Positions 1 to 5,312 of a stretch of 5,312 bases of DNA are shown here, piece by piece. The notes under the pieces are model-generated. The model made no database searches, was not told the DNA's origin, and was given only the letters and a program-made list of their open reading frames with translations. Both the position numbers and the translations under genes were made by a program. Each line of letters starts with the position of its first letter. The stretch's first letter is position 1. The DNA is from an uncultured Dyadobacter sp. (GTDB taxonomy: Bacteria; Bacteroidota; Bacteroidia; Cytophagales; Spirosomataceae): positions 1-5,312 of the forward strand of contig CAMLNK010000376.1 of assembly GCA_946481035.1 (NCBI GenBank). Direction: 5' to 3'.

Positions 1-1853
1 GGCTCGTCGGTACATTTCAGGATGGTACGGGCTTTCTCGAACTGGTTTGGTTTCAGAGTATTGCCTGGTACGAGAAATGGCTGAAACGCGGCGGAGAATA
101 CATTGTTTACGGAAACCCGGTGCTGTTTGGTGGCAAATGGAGCATTACCCATCCCGAAATCGAAGTACTGACACAGGAGAATGCGACCGCAGGCTATTGG
201 CAGCCCATTTATCCCCTCACGGAAAAGCTGCGCAAGAAATTTCTCGACAGCAAGGCATTGAGCAAAATGATGCGCAACCTGCTCGAAATCGCGCATACGC
301 ATATACGCGAGACGCTGCCCGCTCCATTGGTGGAAAAATACAGGCTGGTATCCAAAGCGCAAGCCCTTTGGCATTTCCATCTGCCGCAGGATGCCCGCAC
401 GCTCCACCAGGCGCAGCGGCGACTGAAATTCGAAGAGCTGTTCTATAACCAGTTCAGGCTGATTAAGAACAAGCTGCTGCATAAGACAGAATATCCGGGA
501 TTGATTTTTGATAAAACAATGCTGGTGAAGGAGTTTTATGAGCAGCATTTGCCTTTCAAACTCACGGGTGCGCAGATACGCGTCCTGCATGAGATTCATG
601 AAGACCTCAAAACCGGCAAGCAAATGAACCGCCTGCTGCAAGGTGATGTAGGTTCCGGAAAGACGATCGTGGCGTTTATTACCATGCTTTTTGCGTTGGA
701 CAACGACGCCCAGGCCTGCCTCATGGCGCCCACCGAAATCCTCACCGACCAGCATTATCAGGGCCTCAAAAAATTTGCCGACCTGCTCGGCGTCAACATT
801 GCCAAACTCACGGGCTCCACGAAGAAAAAGGAGCGCGACGTCATTCACCGCGAACTGCTGAATGGTACATTACATATTATAGTGGGGACACACGCATTGA
901 TCGAGGACGCGGTGCAGTTCAAAAACCTCGGCCTTTGCATTATCGACGAGCAGCACCGTTTTGGCGTGGCGCAACGGGCCAAACTTTGGGCTAAAAACTC
1001 GCGCATTAACCCACATATGCTCGTGATGACGGCCACGCCTATCCCGCGTACGCTCGCAATGACGCTCTACGGCGATCTCGATATTTCGGCCATTAACGAG
1101 CTTCCCGCCGGCCGGAAGCCTATTAAAACAGTCCACAGGTTCGATAAGCACCGGCTGTCGGTTTTTGGGTTTTTGAAAGAAGAAATTGCGAAAGGGCGGC
1201 AGGTTTACATGGTGTACCCGCTCATCGAAGAATCTGAAAAAATGGATTTGAAGGATCTGATGGATGGCTATGAAAGCGTCGCTCGTGCATTTCCTGGCAT
1301 TCCCCTCAGCATTGTGCACGGTAAAATGCGTTCGCAGGATAAGGATTTTGAAATGGCACGGTTTGTGCGCGGTGAGACGAAGATCATGGTCGCGACGACC
1401 GTGATTGAAGTAGGTGTGAACGTCCCGAACGCCTCCGTAATGGTGATCGAGAATGCAGAACGGTTCGGGCTTTCGCAACTGCACCAGCTGCGCGGCAGGG
1501 TAGGGCGCGGCGCGGAGCAGTCGTATTGTATTTTAATGACCGATTACAAGCTCAGCAAAGACACCAAACTGCGCATTGATACCATGTGCCATACGAATGA
1601 CGGCTTTGAAATAGCGGAAGTGGACTTGCAATTGCGCGGCCCCGGCGATATTTCGGGCACCCAACAAAGCGGATTGGTGGATTTATTGGTAGCAAATCTT
1701 GCCCAGGACGGAGAGATATTGAAAGCGGCGCGGGCGTCCGCGGAAGAAATTCTGACGGCCGATCCCGATCTGCTCCAGCCGGTTCACCATCCCATACGCA
1801 ACCATCTCGAAAATCTGCGCAAGGAAGAAACCAACTGGAGTCGGATCAGCTGA
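1..1853 (+). CDS. recG: ATP-dependent DNA helicase RecG, partial (N-terminus outside the window)
   Basis: RecG is a cytosolic superfamily 2 DNA translocase that remodels stalled replication forks, Holliday junctions and R-loops. The reading frame is open from base 3 with no start codon needed, so the gene enters from the left; 616 codons are visible. Counting from base 3, the wedge/OB domain tail comes first (DGTGFLELVWF, then a THPE signature near residue 52). It is followed by a Q-motif region LPFKLTGAQ (183-191), Walker A GDVGSGKT (214-221), DEQH box (315-318), motif III TATPIPRTLA (343-352), motif V VIEVGVNVP (467-475) and motif VI QLRGRVGRG (495-503). The RecG-specific TRG segment lies at 532-557 (NDGF...LRGPGD...GTQQSG). 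All catalytic motifs look intact. Walker A sits about 82 residues earlier than in E. coli RecG (693 aa), so about 80 residues are missing and the full length should be near 700. The GTG at base 120 lies inside the gene and is not the start. The stop TGA is at 1851-1853, with no downstream partner on this strand. Confidence 0.97.
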   Translation, partial: LVGTFQDGTGFLELVWFQSIAWYEKWLKRGGEYIVYGNPVLFGGKWSITHPEIEVLTQENATAGYWQPIYPLTEKLRKKFLDSKALSKMMRNLLEIAHTHIRETLPAPLVEKYRLVSKAQALWHFHLPQDARTLHQAQRRLKFEELFYNQFRLIKNKLLHKTEYPGLIFDKTMLVKEFYEQHLPFKLTGAQIRVLHEIHEDLKTGKQMNRLLQGDVGSGKTIVAFITMLFALDNDAQACLMAPTEILTDQHYQGLKKFADLLGVNIAKLTGSTKKKERDVIHRELLNGTLHIIVGTHALIEDAVQFKNLGLCIIDEQHRFGVAQRAKLWAKNSRINPHMLVMTATPIPRTLAMTLYGDLDISAINELPAGRKPIKTVHRFDKHRLSVFGFLKEEIAKGRQVYMVYPLIEESEKMDLKDLMDGYESVARAFPGIPLSIVHGKMRSQDKDFEMARFVRGETKIMVATTVIEVGVNVPNASVMVIENAERFGLSQLHQLRGRVGRGAEQSYCILMTDYKLSKDTKLRIDTMCHTNDGFEIAEVDLQLRGPGDISGTQQSGLVDLLVANLAQDGEILKAARASAEEILTADPDLLQPVHHPIRNHLENLRKEETNWSRIS

Positions 1854-1857
1854 TCAT

Positions 1858-3201
1858 TTAAGGTTTTATTTCCCGGATCTCATTCGAGAACTCGTATGTC
1901 TGCGGGCGCGTCACGTGCAGCGCAGCTCCGAGCGACGTCGCATACGGCAGATCGGATACGTAAACTTTATGGTTTGGATAGTTCCGTGCGAGAAGTCTTG
2001 TGAAAATTTCGTTGCGGGCAAATCCGCCATCTACATAAATAGCGTGCACGTCGTTGATATTCACCAGGTTCAGTGAAACGAACAGCAGCTCGGTCAATCC
2101 TTTTATCAAATGGTGATAGGCGGCCTCGGCGGAAGCAAATGCGCTGATCTGCCATTCCTGGGTATTCGGCTCGGGGAAAGGCCCATTGCCGGTCATGCAG
2201 GCGGTGTAGAATTTCGGTGTGTCCTGTTTCAGGATTTCTTCGTCAAACGCTACTTTTTTGTAAAAATCAGGCGCTACTTTGAAATACTCGGCAATGCGGG
2301 CCACCTGATAATCGTGCTCGCGACCCATGAAGAGGCGTGATGCCGTAACTCCGCTGCCCTCCGGCGTGAGGTAGTTCATACAGTCGCGTTCGAGCTGGTA
2401 GGAAGTCAGCGGTTTCGATGCGAATGAGTTGAAATTGATACACCAGGTACCGGTCGAGAGCAGTACGAACGGCTTTTTAACAGCCATGCGGTAAGGTATC
2501 AGTGCCGAGGAGCTGTCGTGCAGCCCGAAGCCCGACTGAATACCCTTGTCGCCATGGCGGTAAATGAACGACGACGACGCGAGTACGGGCGCGAGTTTCT
2601 TATGAATTCCTTCCTGCTTCACCCACTCGTGGTAATCCCACATTTCGAAGCTCCACAATGCGGTATGGCAGCCGAGCGAAGTATAATCGCTCACTTTCCG
2701 GCCTGTGAGCAGGTATAATATGTATTGCGGTAAATGTAAAGTTGTGGCGATCTGGCTGTAAATCTCCGGTTTGGTATGTTTGAGCCAGTACAGCTGCATG
2801 CCCGAGTTGAGCATACCCATGGCCGGCGAGCCGGTTTGAAGGGAAATGCGGGTAGGATCGCCGTAGGTGCTGTAAAATTGTTTTAAAAGTTCTTCCGGGA
2901 ACGGTTTGAGATAAGAATACAGCGGGGTAAGCGGGCGGTTTGCGGCATCCAGGTGCACGAGGCTGGCGCCATAGCCGGCCACATTCACAGCCTTGATGTC
3001 GAACTCCGGATTGGCCAATAGCTCGGCCCAGCGGTCCTGCACCCATTTGGTCAACAATTCACAATCTTCGGTAGGGAAGCCGTCTTCGTCAACTGTTTCT
3101 GGGAGGGATTCTGAAAACTCATGAACGATATCATACTTTTCGTTGAAAAGTACATACTTCTTATTGGTCCTGCCAATATCAAAAACCGCTGTTACTTTCA
3201 T
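1858..3201 (-). CDS. FGGY-family carbohydrate kinase (rhamnulokinase/fuculokinase-like, substrate unknown)
   Basis: This is a complete 447-residue cytosolic sugar kinase of the ASKHA fold, expected to transfer the ATP gamma-phosphate to a sugar or ketose. The first phosphate loop is DIGRTNKK (8-15). GLHDSSSAL (226-234) resembles the HDTASA segment of rhamnulokinases and holds the likely catalytic Asp229. The second phosphate loop is LLSTGTWCIN (247-256), the adenosine motif is VDGGFARNEIF (390-400), and ATSLGAALH (421-429) matches the C-terminal helix that packs on the nucleotide. At 447 aa it is slightly shorter than the usual 480-500. The motifs point to the RhaB/FucK side of the family or to a Bacteroidota subgroup of uncharacterised kinases. 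I do not assign a symbol, because no isomerase, aldolase or permease gene is nearby. The start is ATG, preceded by an A-rich leader without a clear Shine-Dalgarno, as is normal in this phylum. The stop TAA is 4 bp from the recG stop on the opposite strand. No signal peptide is seen. Confidence 0.9.
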   Translation of the reverse strand: MKVTAVFDIGRTNKKYVLFNEKYDIVHEFSESLPETVDEDGFPTEDCELLTKWVQDRWAELLANPEFDIKAVNVAGYGASLVHLDAANRPLTPLYSYLKPFPEELLKQFYSTYGDPTRISLQTGSPAMGMLNSGMQLYWLKHTKPEIYSQIATTLHLPQYILYLLTGRKVSDYTSLGCHTALWSFEMWDYHEWVKQEGIHKKLAPVLASSSFIYRHGDKGIQSGFGLHDSSSALIPYRMAVKKPFVLLSTGTWCINFNSFASKPLTSYQLERDCMNYLTPEGSGVTASRLFMGREHDYQVARIAEYFKVAPDFYKKVAFDEEILKQDTPKFYTACMTGNGPFPEPNTQEWQISAFASAEAAYHHLIKGLTELLFVSLNLVNINDVHAIYVDGGFARNEIFTRLLARNYPNHKVYVSDLPYATSLGAALHVTRPQTYEFSNEIREIKP

Positions 3202-3328
3202 TACTGGAATATCACTTTTTTACCCGGAAATGTATTTTTTCGGTCAATATAGTGACTTTACGTTAAAACCAATACCCTTATCTGTTCTTTTAAAATCTTT
3301 GTAAAAAACCGTAAAGTGCAGGATACTT
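3202..3328. other. AT-rich intergenic region upstream of the kinase
   Basis: This 127-bp stretch lies between the esterase stop and the kinase start and contains no plausible ORF. It should hold the kinase promoter. However, I could not find a convincing Bacteroidota -33/-7 pair (TTTG and TAnnTTTG) on the minus strand; the best -7 match is TACATTTC, and it lacks a -33 partner at the right distance. The esterase stop is followed on the minus strand by a T-run (about 3303-3308) but no stable hairpin, so a terminator here is not supported. Short TTTAC/GTAAA words recur at 3219, 3257, 3301 and 3311, and two of them form the inverted repeat annotated separately. Regulatory content is inferred, not shown. 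Confidence 0.4.
3255..3317. repeat. 8-bp inverted repeat ACTTTACG / CGTAAAGT
   Basis: ACTTTACG at 3255-3262 is matched exactly in inverted orientation by CGTAAAGT at 3310-3317, with 47 bp between the arms. The left arm overlaps a small dyad, TTTA-CGT-TAAA (3257-3267). The repeat is plainly present. That it acts as a paired operator for the kinase is only a guess, since an 8-bp match in AT-rich sequence of this length can arise by chance. Confidence 0.35.
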
Positions 3329-4024
3329 TCAGACTGATTTTTCCAGTATCGGGCGAAACACTTTCGTCCATCTTTTGTAACCTTCTTCATTCATATGCAG
3401 GCTGTCGCTCACGAAGATAGCGCCGTCGGGCCTGCCGTTTTTGAGCATCACCGGCCATACGTCGATGTAATGGTGGTTCTTGTCTTGCTTAATGTAATCC
3501 TGGATCAGTTTATTGGCCTTGATCACATCCTCACGCTTCGCCCAGCGCGAGGGGGAAGGTTTCAGCGACACCCCGTAAAGCTGCACATCCGGCTGTTGCG
3601 CGCGCAGCTTCTTCACGAGCGTCACATACGCGTCGCGCACCTGCTCAGGCGACTTGGGTTTTTTGCCGAACATATCGTTCTCGCAATAGATCACGACCGT
3701 CTTCGGCTTGTATTTGGAAATCGTGCGATCGGAATAATGGATTACCTCCGGCAATGTAGAACCCCCGAAACCGCGGTTGATAATCGGCAGGGGCGCGAGG
3801 TCGTTCACTGCATTCTGCCATTTGGTAAATGAAGAGCTACCTGTAAAAACTATTCCACCCGGTGCAGGCATGTGCTCCGCATCCTTTTTCTCGAATTCCA
3901 GAATGGCATTTTCCGAACGGGTTACCTGGTAGTCCGGCTCCCACGGCGGAGCGAGGTTGGTTGTTTGTGGTTTATGGCAGGCGCTGAATGCAGCGAAAAA
4001 GACAATCAGAAGGTGTTTTTTCAT
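3329..4024 (-). CDS. SGNH/GDSL-type esterase, predicted lipoprotein
   Basis: This is a 231-residue secreted hydrolase of the SGNH superfamily (GDSL-like lipase/acylhydrolase), probably removing acyl groups from a carbohydrate or lipid. Its real substrate cannot be told from sequence. MKKHLLIVFFAAFSAC forms a signal sequence with a lipobox-like FSAC; Phe at -3 is atypical, and Cys16 would be the lipidated residue. Block I is GSSSF (62-66) instead of GDSL, with Ser64 in the nucleophile position. Block II is NRGFGGS (83-89). Block III is CEND (114-117), where Cys replaces the usual Gly of GxND but the oxyanion-hole Asn116 is kept. Block V is DSLH, giving Asp207 and His210 of the triad. I chose the ATG at 4022-4024. 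The codon just upstream (4025-4027) is an in-frame GTG that would add one residue. The leader is short because a terminator hairpin ends 12 nt before the ATG. The kinase lies 127 bp downstream and need not be co-transcribed. Confidence 0.88.
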   Translation of the reverse strand: MKKHLLIVFFAAFSACHKPQTTNLAPPWEPDYQVTRSENAILEFEKKDAEHMPAPGGIVFTGSSSFTKWQNAVNDLAPLPIINRGFGGSTLPEVIHYSDRTISKYKPKTVVIYCENDMFGKKPKSPEQVRDAYVTLVKKLRAQQPDVQLYGVSLKPSPSRWAKREDVIKANKLIQDYIKQDKNHHYIDVWPVMLKNGRPDGAIFVSDSLHMNEEGYKRWTKVFRPILEKSV

Positions 4025-4031
4025 CACAAAT

Positions 4032-4065
4032 AAAAAGTGGATATGGCCTTAAAAGCCATATCCAC
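4032..4065 (-). terminator. Intrinsic terminator after the beta-barrel operon
   Basis: A perfect 11-bp stem is formed by GTGGATATGGC (4037-4047) and GCCATATCCAC (4055-4065) around a 7-nt loop. On the minus strand the stem is followed immediately by five T residues (4036-4032) and then ATTT, the classic Rho-independent layout. It lies 30 nt past the stop of the barrel gene at 4096. On the plus strand the T-run is offset by four G residues, so termination in that direction should be weaker; no plus-strand gene needs it. The stem ends 12 nt before the start codon of the next gene. Confidence 0.9.
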
Positions 4066-4095
4066 GGGGTTTTTAATGATAGACGCAAGGATTTA

Positions 4096-4776
4096 TTAGT
4101 CCTTAAAAAAATAGCGCAGGCCCAGTGAAACGCTTGGTAATGTCAGGTTGGGAGAAAGCTTATAGTCGAAGGTCCTGTTTTTGTTCGTTGCATTCTTTGG
4201 CAGGCTTTTGGCATTGTCGACCGTGTATGAAACAAAAAGCAAATTAGCGTAACCCAACGACGCTGTAAGCCACCACCTGTCACTCAGCGTATAGTAAGCC
4301 CCTGCCGAGAACCCAAATTGCGGAGATATGTGGTGCCGTTTGTGTTCGAGATTGTCACTCGATTGGTTCTCCAATAGCTTTGAATAGCTGTACTGTACGT
4401 TCACATGCGGCCCGCCGAAGATGCCGAACTTATCCGAAAAGTGTTTGTAATACTGCCAGAAATAACCAGCCCCAAATCCAACGCCGGTAATCCCTTTGAG
4501 GGATTCCGTATCACCGTCACGATACTGGATCGACTTTTGGCCGCTCAGTGAGGTGTTGAGATTCCAACCCGATGCCCTGGTAGCAGTTTTGAATTTGCCA
4601 AAACCGGCCATGACATCGTATCCGTAATCATGGGAAGACGGAGCATTGTCCTGATTCACATTTGAGAAATTGATGCCCGCGGTGGCGGAAACGAACCTTT
4701 TACCTTCAAGTTGCCCAAAAACGACTGAAATCGAACAGGCCGTTAGTAGCCACGAGAGTAATATTAGCTTTTTCAT
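4096..4776 (-). CDS. Outer-membrane beta-barrel protein (porin-family-like)
   Basis: This 226-residue protein is predicted to sit in the outer membrane. MKKLILLSWLLTACSISVVFG is a signal peptide with a good type I cleavage site before Gln22. A lipobox-like LTAC at 11-14 also occurs, but the hydrophobic stretch continues past it, which favours ordinary cleavage. The mature part shows alternating hydrophobic/polar strands with aromatic girdles (FVSATAGINF at 28-37, GVGFGAGYFWQYY at 98-110, FGFSAGAYYTL at 154-164, WWLTASLGYANLLFVSY at 168-184). It ends in a C-terminal aromatic strand, SVSLGLRYFF (215-224), as expected for insertion by the Bam machinery. Its function is unknown: small barrels like this may be structural, adhesive or transport-related. 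It begins 7 bp after the stop of the upstream barrel gene, to which it is similar, and is followed by a strong terminator, so it is probably the last gene of that operon. The ATG start is supported by the signal peptide that follows it. Confidence 0.85.
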   Translation of the reverse strand: MKKLILLSWLLTACSISVVFGQLEGKRFVSATAGINFSNVNQDNAPSSHDYGYDVMAGFGKFKTATRASGWNLNTSLSGQKSIQYRDGDTESLKGITGVGFGAGYFWQYYKHFSDKFGIFGGPHVNVQYSYSKLLENQSSDNLEHKRHHISPQFGFSAGAYYTLSDRWWLTASLGYANLLFVSYTVDNAKSLPKNATNKNRTFDYKLSPNLTLPSVSLGLRYFFKD

Positions 4777-4783
4777 ATTCGAT

Positions 4784-5312
4784 TTAGTTGGATTTGGTTA
4801 GATACCAGGAAGCCCGCAGGCCGAAATAACTCTGGATGCTGGATGTGGCGCCGGCACTGAACTGGAAATTATCCCAATCTTCCATATGGAAGTAGTTGAG
4901 ATTGAGGGACAGTACGTTCAGGTCAGACTCAATAGCGAAACGTGGAGAAACGCGGTAGACGATGCCGGGCACAATGTAGATTCCTCCGCCGTAACCATTG
5001 CTGGTTTCATCCTCCGCAGAAGTATTCTTTCCATGAAAGTAGGAAAGATTGAGGCCCGGTTGCAGGAAAATCGCCCATTTTTCGCTCAGGAATTTATAGC
5101 GCCGAACGAATGGTGAAAGGGTGATGGTCGTGTAATTACTCTTGTATTTCTGTTCGACATTCGGACCAGCCAGGTCATTATTGTACAAATTGAAAGTAGG
5201 GGTCAGTTTGAGGCCGAACATGGTGTTCTCCCGGATAAATCTCCCGAACTGGACAGATGGGCTGATCACGTGCGAATTGGTTTTCACCTCGACGGATTCA
5301 TAAGTTTTCAGG
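4784..5312 (-). CDS. Outer-membrane beta-barrel protein, partial (N-terminus outside the window)
   Basis: The frame is open to the right edge, giving 175 visible residues. The GTG at 5285-5287 could pass for a start, but the codons before it stay open to the window edge and no signal peptide follows it, so the true start and leader lie to the right. The visible part is a chain of amphipathic beta strands separated by polar loops: SHVISPSVQFG, TMFGLKLTPTFNLY, YTTITLSPFVRRYKF, WAIFLQPGLNLSYF, GGIYIVPGIVYRV, FAIESDLNVLSLNLNYF, and a final SYFGLRASWYL. The short periplasmic-turn pattern (for example LSEK, SPR) and long acidic/Asn-rich loops fit an 8- to 10-stranded barrel. Its last two thirds resemble the neighbouring barrel protein in strand order and turn motifs, so the pair look like tandem paralogues. 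The 7-bp gap suggests co-transcription, with this gene upstream. No specific function can be assigned. Confidence 0.8.
   Translation of the reverse strand, partial: LKTYESVEVKTNSHVISPSVQFGRFIRENTMFGLKLTPTFNLYNNDLAGPNVEQKYKSNYTTITLSPFVRRYKFLSEKWAIFLQPGLNLSYFHGKNTSAEDETSNGYGGGIYIVPGIVYRVSPRFAIESDLNVLSLNLNYFHMEDWDNFQFSAGATSSIQSYFGLRASWYLTKSN

Noticed and set aside
47..448. 133-codon plus-strand frame overlapping the start of the visible recG sequence
   Set aside because: The RecG frame is continuous from base 3 with recognisable wedge-domain sequence. The alternative frame is Arg/Ala/Cys-rich and shows no motif.
870..1484. 204-codon open frame on the minus strand, inside recG
   Set aside because: It lies wholly antisense to the conserved helicase motifs of RecG, and its translation is rich in His, Arg and Phe with no domain pattern. 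It is a shadow of the coding strand.
1844..1855. Palindrome GATCAGCTGATC as a bidirectional terminator
   Set aside because: As a hairpin it gives only about a 4-bp stem with a 4-nt loop and has no adjacent T-run in either direction, so it is too weak to call.
2600..3046. 148-codon minus-strand frame overlapping the kinase
   Set aside because: It overlaps the FGGY kinase on the same strand in another frame and has low-complexity composition with no domain; the kinase frame is clearly the real one.
4025..4036. TTTATTTG as a -7 promoter element giving a leaderless esterase transcript
   Set aside because: It has one mismatch to TAnnTTTG, no TTG at the expected upstream spacing, and it coincides with the T-run of the terminator, which explains it better.
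4735..4744. LTAC lipobox making the 226-residue barrel protein a lipoprotein
   Set aside because: The hydrophobic leader continues beyond the Cys to a good type I cleavage site before Gln22, and the mature part is a membrane barrel.
5285..5287. GTG as the start codon of the right-hand barrel protein
   Set aside because: The frame stays open to the window edge and no signal peptide follows this codon, so the gene begins outside the window.

Overview
The window looks like ordinary chromosome from a Bacteroidota bacterium, most likely an environmental Cytophagales of the Dyadobacter/Spirosoma kind. This is an inference from gene style and mid-range GC, not a database match. Support comes from the small outer-membrane beta-barrel proteins, a Bacteroidota-type lipoprotein esterase, an FGGY kinase of the type common in this phylum, and the lack of strong Shine-Dalgarno sequences. 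Base composition looks even throughout, and I see no integrase, transposase, phage gene, CRISPR array, tRNA or rRNA.

Layout. Positions 1-1853 (+) carry the C-terminal ~616 residues of the DNA helicase RecG; the first ~80 residues lie left of the window. Only 4 bp away and convergent with it is a complete FGGY-family carbohydrate kinase (1858-3201, -). A 127-bp AT-rich intergenic stretch (3202-3328) holds an 8-bp inverted repeat and presumably the kinase promoter. Next come a secreted SGNH/GDSL-type esterase lipoprotein (3329-4024, -), a strong intrinsic terminator (4032-4065), a complete beta-barrel outer-membrane protein (4096-4776, -), and a second related beta-barrel protein (4784 to the right edge, -) whose N-terminus is outside the window.

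How the genes relate. The two barrel genes are 7 bp apart, resemble each other and are probably one transcription unit, closed by the hairpin at 4037-4065. That hairpin ends only 12 nt before the esterase start codon. The esterase must therefore be expressed by read-through of the hairpin or from a promoter I cannot identify. The kinase is separated from the esterase by the 127-bp gap and is probably transcribed on its own. Its sugar is not set by context, because no isomerase, aldolase, transporter or regulator is present. RecG is a housekeeping recombination/repair gene and is functionally unrelated to its neighbours.

I found no evidence for a new multi-gene system. The points most worth a second look are the terminator against the esterase start, the altered SGNH blocks in that esterase, the orphan kinase, and the tandem divergent barrel paralogues.
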